Assembly (NCBI GenBank): GCA_001443005.1
Contig: LEKQ01000001.1
Span: 78,792-142,791 of the forward strand
Origin: a bacterium GBS-1
GTDB taxonomy: Bacteria > Synergistota > GBS-1
Reading direction: 5' to 3'
DNA length: 64,000 bases
Within the stretch, counting starts at the first letter, position 1, and each line of letters starts with the position of its first letter. Positions 53,094 through 63,584 of the stretch are shown piece after piece. A model generated the notes under the pieces. The model made no database searches. It was given only the letters and a program-made list of their open reading frames with translations, and was not told the DNA's origin. A program made the translations under genes and the position numbers.

Positions 53094-53097
53094 TTAA

Positions 53098-54387
53098 ATG
53101 ATAACTTTTAAAGGAGATAGCGAAAAGAACAAGAAAAAGCTGGTTTGTTCGTTTTGCGGAAGAAGTCAAGCAGAGGTTAAAAGGATAATAGTGGGACCAG
53201 GTGTAAGCATATGTAACGAATGCGTAGATTTATGTAAACAGATTCTCGATGCGGAAATGGAGGAAGATAGGCCCGTAAGCATAAAATCTTCTCTACCTAA
53301 GCCGATCGAAATTAAGAGATTTCTTGATGATTACGTCATCGGGCAGGAAAAAGCTAAGAAAATACTTGCTGTTGCAGTTTATAACCACTATAAACGCATA
53401 TATTGCGGTGAACAAGCTACTCTAAACATTGAGAAAAGCAACATTCTACTTATAGGACCAACTGGTTGCGGTAAAACCCTTCTAGCTCAAACATTAGCAA
53501 AGATGCTTAACGTTCCATTCGCAATAGCTGATGCTACTACGCTAACGGAAGCTGGATATGTAGGAGAAGATGTGGAAGATATCCTTTTAAGGCTCCTTCA
53601 AGCCGCAGACTTCGATGTCAAAAGAGCCGAACGTGGAATAGTTTACATAGATGAGATAGACAAAATAGCTAGAAAGGGTGATAGCCCATCTATAACAAGG
53701 GATGTTTCAGGTGAGGGAGTTCAGCAAGCTTTATTGAAGATCCTCGAGGGGACGATAGCCCATGTCCCCCCAAGAGGGGGAAGGAAGCATCCTTACCAAG
53801 AGTTTATTCCTGTAAATACAACAAACATTCTGTTTATATGTGGAGGAGCCTTCGAGGGAATCGAAAACATAATAGGAAGAAGGATTGGGAAGAAAAGCTT
53901 AGGGTTTGAGAGAGACACATCAAAAGAGGAATCGGATTTAGGCAAAATACTTGAAAAGATATTACCTGAGGACCTGCTTAAGTTTGGAATGATACCGGAA
54001 TTCGTAGGAAGACTCCCAATAATCGCTACACTCCATCCTTTGGATGAGGAAGCTCTAGTAAGAATATTAACCGAGCCTAAGAACGCCATAGTAAAGCAGT
54101 ATAAGAAGATATTTGAGCTTGATGGGGTGGATCTTGAGTTCGAAGAAGAAGCTTTAAGAAGCATAGCTAAAAAAGCTTTAGAACTTAAGACTGGAGCAAG
54201 AGGTTTAAGAGCGATTATCGAGGACATTCTCTTAGAAATTATGTTTGAGGTACCTTCCTCTGAAAACGTGAGGAAGTGTATAATAACCAAAGAAACTGTG
54301 GAAAAGAAAGCACCACCACTAATTATTGAAGGGCCTCCAAAGAGAAAAGCTTTGGAAGTCAGTGATTCCATTATGAGGTTAGCCTAG
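53098..54387 (+). CDS. clpX: ATP-dependent Clp protease ATP-binding subunit ClpX
   Basis: A 429-residue AAA+ unfoldase. The N-terminal zinc-binding domain has C-S-F-C-G-R-S and C-N-E-C-V-D-L-C (residues 17-46). Walker A is G-P-T-G-C-G-K-T, Walker B is I-V-Y-I-D-E-I-D-K, and the ClpP-contacting I-G-F loop has its counterpart in L-G-F-E-R-D. It delivers substrates to ClpP. ATG 4 nt after clpP; 16 nt before lon. Confidence 0.97.
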   Translation: MITFKGDSEKNKKKLVCSFCGRSQAEVKRIIVGPGVSICNECVDLCKQILDAEMEEDRPVSIKSSLPKPIEIKRFLDDYVIGQEKAKKILAVAVYNHYKRIYCGEQATLNIEKSNILLIGPTGCGKTLLAQTLAKMLNVPFAIADATTLTEAGYVGEDVEDILLRLLQAADFDVKRAERGIVYIDEIDKIARKGDSPSITRDVSGEGVQQALLKILEGTIAHVPPRGGRKHPYQEFIPVNTTNILFICGGAFEGIENIIGRRIGKKSLGFERDTSKEESDLGKILEKILPEDLLKFGMIPEFVGRLPIIATLHPLDEEALVRILTEPKNAIVKQYKKIFELDGVDLEFEEEALRSIAKKALELKTGARGLRAIIEDILLEIMFEVPSSENVRKCIITKETVEKKAPPLIIEGPPKRKALEVSDSIMRLA

Positions 54388-54403
54388 GAGGGGATGTAGA
54401 TAG

Positions 54404-56782
54404 ATGGAAGGTTTTCTGTCGCAAGTGAAGATGCAGGAAATCTTACCTCTTCTTGCAGTGAGAGATATTATAGTTTTTCCTAATATTGTAGTTCCTCTTT
54501 TTGTTGGGCGTCCCAAATCTCTTAAGGCCCTTGAAGTTGCCATGCTTGGAAACAGACTAATAGTAATAGTCGCACAGAAGGATCCTAAGGTTGAAGACCC
54601 CAAACCGGAGGATCTATATAACATAGGGACCCTTTGTCACATTCACCAAATGGTCAAGCTTCCCGACAATACTGTTAAGGTCCTCGTTGAGGGGAAGGAA
54701 AGAGTAAGGTTAGATGAGTTCTTGAGAACTGATGAATTCTTTGAAGCGAAGGTTACTCCCATTTCTTTGGAAATACCTTACTCTTCCCACATTGAGGCTC
54801 TGCTAAGAAACGTTATATCTGAATTCGAGAAATACGTTAAACTTCACCCCAAGGTTCCACCCGAGATAATGATAACTATAATGAGCATGAACGATGCTGG
54901 CAGAATCGCAGATATAATCGCTGCCAACATGCATATCAAGTTACAAGAAAAACAGCAGATATTAGAAGCGATTTTACCGGAGGAAAGACTTAAAAAGCTC
55001 TTATCCCTCCTCGTTCGAGAGGTAGAAGTTCTTGAACTTGAAAAGAAAATTCATGAAGAAGTCAGAAAACAAATGGAGCAAACCCAGAAGGAGTACTATC
55101 TTAGAGAACAACTTAAAGCGATTCAGAAGGAACTGGGAAGGAGCGACGACCTCTCTGAGGAGATAGAAGAATATACCAAGAAAATAAAAGAAGCGAAAAT
55201 GCCTCCAGAAGTCGAAGAGAAAGCTATGCACGAGCTCAAAAGATTAGAGAAGATGCCACCGATGACCGCTGAAGCCACTGTGGTTAGGACTTACCTTGAC
55301 TGGCTAGTATCTCTCCCCTGGTCTAAGAGAACAAAGGACAAGCTTGACTTAGCAAACGCGGCAAAGATCCTTGATGAAGATCATTACGGCTTGGAAAAGG
55401 TAAAGGAGAGGATCTTAGAGTTCCTTGCTGTAAGGAAGCTATCTAAGAAAATGAGAGGGCAGATACTCTGCTTCGTTGGCCCACCTGGGGTTGGTAAAAC
55501 GTCCCTTGCCCGCTCAATTGCAAGGGCTTTAAACAGAAAGTTCGTTAGAATATCACTTGGCGGCGTTAGAGATGAAGCAGAGATAAGAGGACACAGAAGA
55601 ACCTACGTTGGGGCTCTACCAGGCAGAATAATCCAAAAGATGAGACAAGCTGGCACCAAAAACCCTGTATTCTTGCTTGACGAGGTCGACAAGATAGGAA
55701 TGGACTTCAGAGGAGATCCCGCGGCAGCACTACTGGAAGTTCTCGACCCAGAGCAAAATCATGCATTTAGTGACCACTTCTTAGAAGTTCCCTTTGATCT
55801 ATCTGAGGTAATGTTCATAACAACTGCTAACGTCACATATACGATACCTAGAGCGCTCCTTGACAGAATGGAAGTTATACATATTCCCGGTTACACCGAA
55901 GAGGAGAAGATGATGATAGCCATCAGACACCTAATTCCCAAACAACTTGAACGCCATGGCTTAAGTGAAGATAAGGTGAAAATAACCGAGCAAGCCATCC
56001 AAAAGATAATAAGAGAATATACTCGGGAAGCTGGGGTCAGAAACCTTGAAAGAGAGATAGCTTCAATCTGTAGAAAAGTAGCGCGAAAGGTGGTTGAAGA
56101 AAAGAGCTCTGAAAAAGAGTTTAAAATAACTGCTCAAAATTTACATATTTATCTTGGCCCACCCAAATTCAGATATGGTGTGGCTGAAGAGAAGGATGAA
56201 ATAGGGGTTGCAACTGGTCTAGCTTGGACGGAAGTAGGTGGAGAAATACTCTTAGTTGAAGCTGTAACAATGAAAGGCAAGGGCAAGCTAACCTTAACAG
56301 GAAATCTTGGAGACGTCATGCAAGAATCCGCACAAGCTGCGGTTAGCTATATAAGAAGCCACGCTAAAGAATTCGGAATAAAAGAGGACTTTTATAGAAC
56401 ATTGGATATTCACATTCATGTGCCTGAAGGAGCTATACCAAAGGATGGCCCTTCAGCAGGAGTAGCTATGCTAACAGCTCTGGTATCAGTGCTAACGGGA
56501 CGCCCAGTGAGAAGAGATGTTGCTATGACGGGAGAAATAACGCTTAGGGGTAAGGTTCTACCCGTGGGAGGAATAAAAGAAAAGGTTTTAGCAGCTCACA
56601 GAGCAGGGATAGATACTGTTATACTTCCTAAAGACAATGAGAAGGACACCTTGGAAATAGCTCCTACGATAAGAAAGAAAATAGAATTTTGTTTTGTAGA
56701 AAGGATGAACGAAGTCTTAGATATAGCACTCGTTCATAATGAAAGAGGAGAGAAAGTTAATAGCGAGTATCTACCTGCCTGA
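54404..56782 (+). CDS. lon: ATP-dependent protease La (Lon)
   Basis: A 792-residue LonA protease. An N-terminal substrate-binding domain (residues about 10-200) and a coiled-coil segment (about 205-290, rich in E, K and R) lead into the AAA+ module with Walker A G-P-P-G-V-G-K-T and Walker B V-F-L-L-D-E-V-D-K. The C-terminal protease domain has the catalytic serine in K-D-G-P-S-A-G and the catalytic lysine in G-G-I-K-E-K. It degrades damaged and regulatory proteins. AGGAGGGG precedes the ATG. It overlaps ysxC by 44 nt. Confidence 0.97.
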   Translation: MEGFLSQVKMQEILPLLAVRDIIVFPNIVVPLFVGRPKSLKALEVAMLGNRLIVIVAQKDPKVEDPKPEDLYNIGTLCHIHQMVKLPDNTVKVLVEGKERVRLDEFLRTDEFFEAKVTPISLEIPYSSHIEALLRNVISEFEKYVKLHPKVPPEIMITIMSMNDAGRIADIIAANMHIKLQEKQQILEAILPEERLKKLLSLLVREVEVLELEKKIHEEVRKQMEQTQKEYYLREQLKAIQKELGRSDDLSEEIEEYTKKIKEAKMPPEVEEKAMHELKRLEKMPPMTAEATVVRTYLDWLVSLPWSKRTKDKLDLANAAKILDEDHYGLEKVKERILEFLAVRKLSKKMRGQILCFVGPPGVGKTSLARSIARALNRKFVRISLGGVRDEAEIRGHRRTYVGALPGRIIQKMRQAGTKNPVFLLDEVDKIGMDFRGDPAAALLEVLDPEQNHAFSDHFLEVPFDLSEVMFITTANVTYTIPRALLDRMEVIHIPGYTEEEKMMIAIRHLIPKQLERHGLSEDKVKITEQAIQKIIREYTREAGVRNLEREIASICRKVARKVVEEKSSEKEFKITAQNLHIYLGPPKFRYGVAEEKDEIGVATGLAWTEVGGEILLVEAVTMKGKGKLTLTGNLGDVMQESAQAAVSYIRSHAKEFGIKEDFYRTLDIHIHVPEGAIPKDGPSAGVAMLTALVSVLTGRPVRRDVAMTGEITLRGKVLPVGGIKEKVLAAHRAGIDTVILPKDNEKDTLEIAPTIRKKIEFCFVERMNEVLDIALVHNERGEKVNSEYLPA

Positions 56783-57314
56783 AGACATTCCTTCTGATTT
56801 TGGTCTACCAGAACTAGCAATAGCTGGAAGATCAAACGTAGGGAAATCTTCCTTTATAAATGCCATTTTAGGACAAAAGATTGCTAAGGTTAGCTCAACC
56901 CCGGGTAAAACGCGTTCCCTTAACTTCTACTGTATAGATGATAAATTTATATTAGTTGATCTTCCCGGATATGGATATGCTGAAGTTTCATTAGCTGAGA
57001 GAAAAAGATGGGCTAAGCTAGTCGAAGCTTATGTTAGAGGGAGGAAGGCTATACAGGCCTTCCTCCAAATTATAGATATTAGGCACATTCCTATGGAAAG
57101 TGACTTAAAGCTTTTCTCATGGATAAAGAGCTTAGGTTATGATGTAGCCTTTATATTCACCAAGGTAGATAAAATCGGCAGGTCATCTATCAAAGCCCAG
57201 ATAGAAAAAGCAAAGCTCTTTTTCCCCATAACGAAAGGAAATTACGTCTTATTCTCAGCCGTAACAGGAGAAGGGAAAAGAGAAGCCTGGAATCTTATAA
57301 ACAGCTTGATATAG
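56739..57314 (+). CDS. ysxC: Ribosome-biogenesis GTP-binding protein YsxC/EngB
   Basis: A 191-residue small GTPase required for late 50S assembly. G1 is G-R-S-N-V-G-K-S-S, G3 D-L-P-G-Y-G-Y-A, G4 T-K-V-D-K and G5 S-A-V-T-G-E-G. The first 20 residues match the family's short N-terminal extension, supporting ATG at 56739 although it has no clear Shine-Dalgarno and lies inside the end of lon. The lon-ysxC pairing is widely conserved. Confidence 0.95.
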   Translation: MKEERKLIASIYLPEDIPSDFGLPELAIAGRSNVGKSSFINAILGQKIAKVSSTPGKTRSLNFYCIDDKFILVDLPGYGYAEVSLAERKRWAKLVEAYVRGRKAIQAFLQIIDIRHIPMESDLKLFSWIKSLGYDVAFIFTKVDKIGRSSIKAQIEKAKLFFPITKGNYVLFSAVTGEGKREAWNLINSLI

Positions 57315-57336
57315 GAGAAGGGAGGAAAATAAAGCT

Positions 57337-59991
57337 ATGCAAGGTGAACTCCCGAAAGCTTATGATCCCCATACGGTGGAGGAGAAATGGTACTCTTATT
57401 GGATCGAGCGCGGTTATTTCTACAGCTCAGTGGATAAAAATAAGAAGAAGTTCTCTATAGTAATCCCTCCTCCAAATGTGACGGGTTCTCTTCACATGGG
57501 TCATGCTTTAAACAACACCATACAGGACATCTTCATTCGGTGGAAGAGGATGCAAGGATATAACACCATGTGGCTTCCTGGCACAGATCATGCTGGTATA
57601 GCTACGCAAAACGTCGTAGAGAGAGCCTTAGCTCAAGAGGGGCTCAAGAAAGAAGATTTGGGAAGAGAAAAATTTCTCGAAAGGGTTTGGGAGTGGAAAG
57701 AAAAATATGGTGGCAAGATAATACACCAGCTTAAAAGATTAGGAGCATCCTGCGATTGGAAGAGAGAGAGGTTCACCTTAGATGAAGGGTTATCAAAAGC
57801 AGTAAGAGAGGTTTTCGTTAGGCTATTTAGAGAGGGACTCATATATCGGGGAAATTATATAATTAACTGGTGCCCCAGATGTGGAACCGCCCTTTCAGAT
57901 ATAGAAGTGGAACATGAAGAGGTCAAAGGTAACTTATGGTACGTTAGATATCCTATAGTAGATGAATCAAGCAGCTATATCACAGTGGCAACCACGAGAC
58001 CAGAAACCATTCTAGGAGATGTAGCAGTAGCAGTTCATCCAGAGGATGAAAGATACAAAACCTTAATCGGGAAAAGAGTTAAAATTCCCCTGACAGATAG
58101 GATTGGTTACATAATAGCTGACACTATGGTAGATTCCTCCTTCGGAACTGGTGCAGTTAAAATAACCCCAGCTCATGACCCCAATGATTTTCTCGTTGCT
58201 CAAAGACACGGCTTAAAGTACATCCAAGTCATAGGCCCAGATGGAAAGATGACCGAGGAATCAGGAAAAAGATATAAAGGATTAGATCGACTTGAGTGTA
58301 GAAGAAAAGTTGTTGAAGATTTGATGAAGGAAAACCTCCTTGAAAAAGTGGAAGACTATACTCATGCTGTAGGACACTGCTATAGATGCAAAACCATAGT
58401 AGAACCTTACCTATCAGAACAATGGTTTGTTAAAATGAAACCATTAGCTGAACCGGCAATTAGGGCTGTCAAAGAAGGCAAGATAAGGTTCATACCAAAA
58501 ACTTGGGAAAAAGTATACTACGATTGGATGGAAAACATAAGGGATTGGTGCATATCCCGCCAGCTATGGTGGGGACATCGCATACCGGTTTGGTACTGCC
58601 AAAGGTGCGGTCACATGAACGCTTTTACAGACCCACCAGATAATTGCGAAAAGTGTGGTTCAACTGAACTCGTCCAGGACAACGATGTCCTCGATACGTG
58701 GTTCAGTTCGGCTCTGTGGCCATTCTCAACTTTAGGATGGCCTGAAAAAACACCTGACCTAGAATACTATTACCCAACCGACCTATTGGTAACCGGATTC
58801 GACATCATATTCTTCTGGGTAGCCAGGATGATAATGATGGGATTAAAATTCATGGGGGATGTTCCTTTCTACGATGTATATATTCATGCCCTCGTGAGAG
58901 ACGAAGAAGGTAAAAAGATGTCGAAATCCTTTGGGAACGTCATAGACCCCCTTGATATGATAGAAAAATATGGAGCTGATGCCTTAAGATTCACGCTAGC
59001 TTCCTTGACCATCCAGGGTAGAGATATAAGGTTATCCGAAAGCAAAATAGAATCCTCAAAGAACTTCGCTAACAAGATATGGAATGCTCTGAGATTTATA
59101 TTGATGAACATAAAAGACCTTGAGCCGAGAGAGCTTAAAAAAGAAATGCTTCAGATGGATCTCTCAGACAGATGGATATTAAGCCGAACTCAAAAAACGA
59201 TCAAGGAAGTAACCAAGCTTTTAGAGAATTACTATGTGGGTGAGTCAGCAAAAGTGCTTTATGACTTTATTTGGGGTGAGTTCTGCGATTGGTACATAGA
59301 GATATCGAAAGGAACACTTTATGATGAAAAAGCAGGTGAGCTGAGAAAGAAAAGCGTTAAATATATACTATGGGAAGTATCAAGCATTATCCTAAGATTG
59401 CTCCATCCCTTCATGCCTTTCATAACAGAAGAACTATGGCAGCATCTTCCGGCAACTAGCGAAAGCATAGTTATAGCCCCATGGCCAAAAGTTGACGAAA
59501 GCCTCATAGATGAAGATGCAGAAAGAAGGATGACATATATCATGGAAACCATAAGGTCGATAAGAAATCTAAGAGCGGAGATGGATATACAGCCTGGCAA
59601 AAAGGTCAGAGTTATAATTAAACCTTACGACGCTGAGTATGAAGATTTAATCCAAGCTAATAAAGATCATATAATACGTTTATCGACCCTATCTGAACTT
59701 CAAATAAGTTGGGACTTTCAGAGATCGAGAGGATGCGCTGTAGGGGTCATAGATAAAGCTGAGATATTCATGCCTTTAGGAGAAATAATGGATATAGAAA
59801 AGGAAAGCTTAAGACTTAAGAGAGAGTTAATCGAAATAGAAAAAGAGATAGAAAGAATAAATGCAAAGTTATCTAATGAGGAATTCTTACAGAAAGCACC
59901 AGAGAGTGTTATAGATAAAGAGAAAAAGAAGTTAGAGGAGCTAGAAAAAATAAAGGAAAGGATGGAAAGATACATTGAATACCTTGCCTGA
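57337..59991 (+). CDS. valS: Valyl-tRNA synthetase
   Basis: An 884-residue class Ia synthetase. The HIGH motif appears as H-M-G-H after P-P-P-N-V-T-G-S-L, and the KMSKS motif as K-K-M-S-K-S-F-G-N. An editing (CP1) domain with T-T-R-P-E-T and zinc-like cysteine pairs (C-P-R-C-G, C-Y-R-C, C-Q-R-C-G with C-E-K-C-G) lies between them. A C-terminal coiled coil (about residues 815-884) contacts tRNA. GGAGAAGGGAGG lies upstream of the ATG. It overlaps folC by 17 nt. Confidence 0.97.
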   Translation: MQGELPKAYDPHTVEEKWYSYWIERGYFYSSVDKNKKKFSIVIPPPNVTGSLHMGHALNNTIQDIFIRWKRMQGYNTMWLPGTDHAGIATQNVVERALAQEGLKKEDLGREKFLERVWEWKEKYGGKIIHQLKRLGASCDWKRERFTLDEGLSKAVREVFVRLFREGLIYRGNYIINWCPRCGTALSDIEVEHEEVKGNLWYVRYPIVDESSSYITVATTRPETILGDVAVAVHPEDERYKTLIGKRVKIPLTDRIGYIIADTMVDSSFGTGAVKITPAHDPNDFLVAQRHGLKYIQVIGPDGKMTEESGKRYKGLDRLECRRKVVEDLMKENLLEKVEDYTHAVGHCYRCKTIVEPYLSEQWFVKMKPLAEPAIRAVKEGKIRFIPKTWEKVYYDWMENIRDWCISRQLWWGHRIPVWYCQRCGHMNAFTDPPDNCEKCGSTELVQDNDVLDTWFSSALWPFSTLGWPEKTPDLEYYYPTDLLVTGFDIIFFWVARMIMMGLKFMGDVPFYDVYIHALVRDEEGKKMSKSFGNVIDPLDMIEKYGADALRFTLASLTIQGRDIRLSESKIESSKNFANKIWNALRFILMNIKDLEPRELKKEMLQMDLSDRWILSRTQKTIKEVTKLLENYYVGESAKVLYDFIWGEFCDWYIEISKGTLYDEKAGELRKKSVKYILWEVSSIILRLLHPFMPFITEELWQHLPATSESIVIAPWPKVDESLIDEDAERRMTYIMETIRSIRNLRAEMDIQPGKKVRVIIKPYDAEYEDLIQANKDHIIRLSTLSELQISWDFQRSRGCAVGVIDKAEIFMPLGEIMDIEKESLRLKRELIEIEKEIERINAKLSNEEFLQKAPESVIDKEKKKLEELEKIKERMERYIEYLA

Positions 59992-61309
59992 TTACGTTTC
60001 GTTTTTAGAAGAGTTAAGCTCCATAAAGTTTTCTGAAAAAATTCGCCTTGGGCTTGAGAGGATAGAGGAGCTTTTACACCGATGTGGGGATCCTCATGAA
60101 AGGTTGAAAAGCATAGTAGTAGCAGGAACTAATGGAAAGGGTTCTGTAACAGCTATGCTTTCTAACATTCTTAAAACCGAAGGATACAAAGTAGGAACAT
60201 ATATATCACCACACCTCTGCAATATAAGGGAAAGAATAATGATAAATGGCCAATGGATAGAAGAAGAAGCCTTTTTAGAAGTTGGCAAAATGATTCTAGA
60301 GGAAGCAAAGCAAATGTATGATAGTCCTAGTTTTTATGAAATACTCACAGCTATGGCTTTTCTATACTTTAGTAAGAGAAATATAGACATCGCGGTTCTT
60401 GAAATAGGTCTGGGAGGGAGGCTTGACGCAGTAAATGTGGTCCATCCCATCCAATCCATCATAACCACCATAGATCTCGATCATGAGAATTATCTAGGAA
60501 ACACTATTCAATCAATAGCGCGAGAAAAGGCTGGGATAATAAAGGAGGGCACAGTTGTCATCCTAGGCGAGGAAAAGGAAGAGGCAGTAAAGGTAATAGA
60601 AGATATATCTCTAGAAAACAGGGCCCCTCTTTACAGAAAGGGTAGGGATTTTGACTTTAATGTGAAGAAGTTCTCGCTAGAAGAATCGATAATGGACTTC
60701 AGAGATAATAAGACCTACCTACAAGATGTAAAGTTAGGACTAAAAGGTGAGTACCAATTTCTAAACACAAGCGTAGCTCTTGAGGCAAGCTTACTGCTTA
60801 ACGACCTAGGCATAAAGCTAAGCGAAAAAAGTATTAGAGACGGGATCAAAAGCGCTAGATGGAGAGGAAGATTTGAAACCTTCGAACTCGAAGATAAGGT
60901 AGTTATTCTTGACTGTGCTCACAACCCTCATGGTATAAGAGCTCTGGTATCTTCCTTGGAAAAGCTTTTCAAAGGGAAAAAGATATGTTTCGTATTTGGC
61001 GTAATGCGTGATAAAAACTACATCGAAATGCTTAGGGAACTTTCAAAAATCGCAAGCAGATTGATTCTGACAACAATTAAGGAAAATGATAGAGCTCTTC
61101 CTGTAGATGTTCTTTTAGAGGCAACCAAAGAGATTATGAAAGGGGAAAATATTCCTATAAGGGGAATAGAGTCGCCCTTAACCGCTCTAAGAGAGGGGAT
61201 CTCTTCTTCGGAAGACGTTGTATGCTTTTGCGGTTCCCTTTATCTCATAGGCAAGATCCTTGAGGAGAATGGTGAGATCGGAGGACTTAAAAGCTTTCTT
61301 AAGAAGTAG
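59975..61309 (+). CDS. folC: Folylpolyglutamate synthase / dihydrofolate synthase
   Basis: A 444-residue Mur-ligase-like enzyme that adds glutamates to folates and often makes dihydrofolate. The P-loop is V-A-G-T-N-G-K-G-S at residues about 49-57. Y-I-S-P-H-L-C-N-I-R-E-R, E-I-G-L-G-G-R-L-D-A and D-C-A-H-N-P-H-G mark the substrate and C-terminal domains. TTG start inside the end of valS with AAAGGAAAGGATGG upstream. The neighbourhood valS-folC is conserved in many bacteria. Confidence 0.94.
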   Translation: MNTLPDYVSFLEELSSIKFSEKIRLGLERIEELLHRCGDPHERLKSIVVAGTNGKGSVTAMLSNILKTEGYKVGTYISPHLCNIRERIMINGQWIEEEAFLEVGKMILEEAKQMYDSPSFYEILTAMAFLYFSKRNIDIAVLEIGLGGRLDAVNVVHPIQSIITTIDLDHENYLGNTIQSIAREKAGIIKEGTVVILGEEKEEAVKVIEDISLENRAPLYRKGRDFDFNVKKFSLEESIMDFRDNKTYLQDVKLGLKGEYQFLNTSVALEASLLLNDLGIKLSEKSIRDGIKSARWRGRFETFELEDKVVILDCAHNPHGIRALVSSLEKLFKGKKICFVFGVMRDKNYIEMLRELSKIASRLILTTIKENDRALPVDVLLEATKEIMKGENIPIRGIESPLTALREGISSSEDVVCFCGSLYLIGKILEENGEIGGLKSFLKK

Positions 61310-62642
61310 ATGGTGGCATAAAGTACTTTCCTCAATCAAGGGTGCTTATATCGTAGGAGGGAGTCTGCGGGATCTCCTGCTTGGCAAAGAAGTTAGGGAT
61401 ATAGATATAGTGTTTAAACCCTCCTATGATATGCTTATTCCTCAGAAGTTTGCTTCAGATATCTTTGGAAAGCTTATAATCTTGGGAAAGAAAGATCAAA
61501 CCTATAGGGTAACAAAGCCACCTTTTATCTTTGACTTTACTCCACTAAAAGAAGCTGAAATTTTCGAAGATCTTGTCCAAAGGGATTTCACTATCAACTC
61601 CTTAGCTTGGGATATAGAAGAAGAAAAGTTGATCGATCCATTAGGAGGATTAGATGATTTATTAGGTAGAAAGATCAGAGCCAATAGCAATGAATCTCTC
61701 TTAAAAGACAGGATTAGAATCTTAAGGGCTTTTAGGTTTAGATCTACCTTAGGATTCGACATAGAAGAAAAAACTAAGCTTCTTATCGAAGGCCTCAGTT
61801 CTGACTCTCCTTGGAAGTTTATAGCAAAGGAGAGGATGGCTGAAGAATGGAAAAAGCTGATTAAAAGCACCTACTTCTCTCTTAGCATGAAAGACATGTC
61901 AGGCACAGGATTCCTGGAGTCCCTATTCCCTATATTTCGTAAGATGAGAAGCTTGCCACAAAACGCCTTTCACCACCTAGATGTCTTAAACCATACACTT
62001 AAAGCGATTGAAGCTTTAGAAGACATCCTAACCGCCCCCCCACACTGGGCAGATAAGGGTTACATAAAGGGTAAAGAGCATCTCCTGAGGATGGCCACGC
62101 TCTTTCACGATGTTGGAAAGGTCTACTGCTTCAAGAGATTTGATGGTGAGATCAACTTTAAAGGGCACCAATTTGTAGGAGCTAAAATCGTTAGAAGCGT
62201 AAGCAAAGCTTTGCTTTTCAATGATAAGGAAAGAAAAACCTTAGTAAAGTTAGTTTTCAACCACATGATGCCTATCCTCTTCGTGAAAAGACAGAGAGAG
62301 GGAAGACCCTATGAAAGGTCATTATTAAGCTGGCTTGATAAGGTTATGGATGACGCCTGCGGTATATTTTTGATCTCTTTAGCTGATCTTGAAGCCACGA
62401 GAGGAGAAAAAACTAGCGATGAAGATAGAAACACGCTCAGTGAGATAGCTAAAAGGGCGATGCTTCACCTGAAGGATATGAAGGTTAAGCCTATATTAAA
62501 TGGTAGAGAAATAATGAAAATAACTGGAATAAGTCCTGGTCCTCTTGTAGGAAACCTGAAGGAAAGGCTTCTCCACCTTCAAAAAATGGGAAAGTTAAAG
62601 ACGAAATCCGAAGCTATAAGAGCCCTTTTGGGGATAATATAG
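61272..62642 (+). CDS. cca: tRNA nucleotidyltransferase / poly(A) polymerase family protein with HD domain
   Basis: A 456-residue class II nucleotidyltransferase. Catalytic core: Y-I-V-G-G-S-L-R-D-L-L-L-G and D-I-D-I-V, then R-D-F-T-I-N-S-L-A-W and R-I-L-R-A-F-R-F. The C-terminal half carries an HD domain (L-F-H-D-V-G-K and related histidines). It could be a CCA-adding enzyme, an A-adding enzyme or a poly(A) polymerase. All tRNAs in this window encode CCA, so repair or tailing is plausible. Start uncertain: GTG at 61272 with GAGGAG 4 nt upstream, ATG at 61269 or TTG at 61260. It overlaps folC by 38 nt. Confidence 0.88.
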   Translation: MRSEDLKAFLRSRWWHKVLSSIKGAYIVGGSLRDLLLGKEVRDIDIVFKPSYDMLIPQKFASDIFGKLIILGKKDQTYRVTKPPFIFDFTPLKEAEIFEDLVQRDFTINSLAWDIEEEKLIDPLGGLDDLLGRKIRANSNESLLKDRIRILRAFRFRSTLGFDIEEKTKLLIEGLSSDSPWKFIAKERMAEEWKKLIKSTYFSLSMKDMSGTGFLESLFPIFRKMRSLPQNAFHHLDVLNHTLKAIEALEDILTAPPHWADKGYIKGKEHLLRMATLFHDVGKVYCFKRFDGEINFKGHQFVGAKIVRSVSKALLFNDKERKTLVKLVFNHMMPILFVKRQREGRPYERSLLSWLDKVMDDACGIFLISLADLEATRGEKTSDEDRNTLSEIAKRAMLHLKDMKVKPILNGREIMKITGISPGPLVGNLKERLLHLQKMGKLKTKSEAIRALLGII

Positions 62643-63584
62643 ATGGGTGCTAAATCAATGAACAAGGTTAGGACTGCAGTTATAGGGGTTGGATATCTGG
62701 GGAAACACCACGCTAGGATATATAGTGAATTGGAGAGGGCGCACTTAGTGGCTGTAGCTGATATAATAGAGGAAAGAGCACAAGAGATTGCCCAAAGGTA
62801 TGGCTGCGCTGCTTATACCGATTATCGCGAAATGCTAGATAAGGAAACCATCGATGCGGTAAGCGTAGCTGTCCCAACGAGCTTACACTATGAAATAGCG
62901 AGGGATTGCCTTTTAAAAGGGATAAGCGTCCTCGTAGAAAAGCCTATAGCTACGAATCTTGAACACGCAGATGAGCTCTTCAGGATATCCAGAGAAAAAG
63001 GGTTAGTGTTCCAGGTAGGGTATGTAGAAAGATTTAATCCTATAGTATCCTATCTCCCAAGGTATGTGGACGCCCCCTATGTTATAATGACTAAGAGGCT
63101 TTGCCCCTTTGTTAACAGAAACTTAGATGTAGGAGTAGTTCTTGATTTAATGGTTCACGACATAGACATAGTTCTATCGATAGTTAACAAAGAAGCAGAA
63201 GAGATTAATGCAAAGGGTATATCAGTAGTATCTATACATGAGGATATAGCATCAGCCCACATTAAGTTCAAAGATGGATGCAACGCTTATTTCGTGGTCA
63301 GCAGAGTGAGCCCTACAGGAGCAAGAAAGTTAGAGATCATCGATAGAGAAAAACGGATTATCCTTGACTATATGAAGAAAGAGCTCTTTATATTTGACCT
63401 AAACGGTTTCCGTTCTTTAGAACATATTAAACTTATGTCTTCAGAGGAACCTCTTAAGAAAGAAATTTCATTCTTCCTTGAAAATGTGATTAGTGGTAAA
63501 AACCTTAAGGAGGATGGAAGAACCTCCTTTTATATAGCTTTAAAAATACTTGAATCTATAAGAAAGAGTGAGAGAAATGTATGA
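62643..63584 (+). CDS. Gfo/Idh/MocA-family NAD(P)-dependent oxidoreductase
   Basis: A 313-residue oxidoreductase with an N-terminal Rossmann fold (V-I-G-V-G-Y-L-G-K-H-H-A), the family signature E-K-P-I-A-T, and the second-domain catalytic motif D-L-M-V-H-D-I-D. Some members act on nucleotide sugars in lipid A or surface-polysaccharide synthesis, but the substrate is not readable here. Start is ATG at 62643, directly after the cca stop with GGGG 8 nt upstream; ATG at 62658 (with GGGTG upstream) is equally plausible. It overlaps the following FAD gene by 8 nt. Confidence 0.85.
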   Translation: MGAKSMNKVRTAVIGVGYLGKHHARIYSELERAHLVAVADIIEERAQEIAQRYGCAAYTDYREMLDKETIDAVSVAVPTSLHYEIARDCLLKGISVLVEKPIATNLEHADELFRISREKGLVFQVGYVERFNPIVSYLPRYVDAPYVIMTKRLCPFVNRNLDVGVVLDLMVHDIDIVLSIVNKEAEEINAKGISVVSIHEDIASAHIKFKDGCNAYFVVSRVSPTGARKLEIIDREKRIILDYMKKELFIFDLNGFRSLEHIKLMSSEEPLKKEISFFLENVISGKNLKEDGRTSFYIALKILESIRKSERNV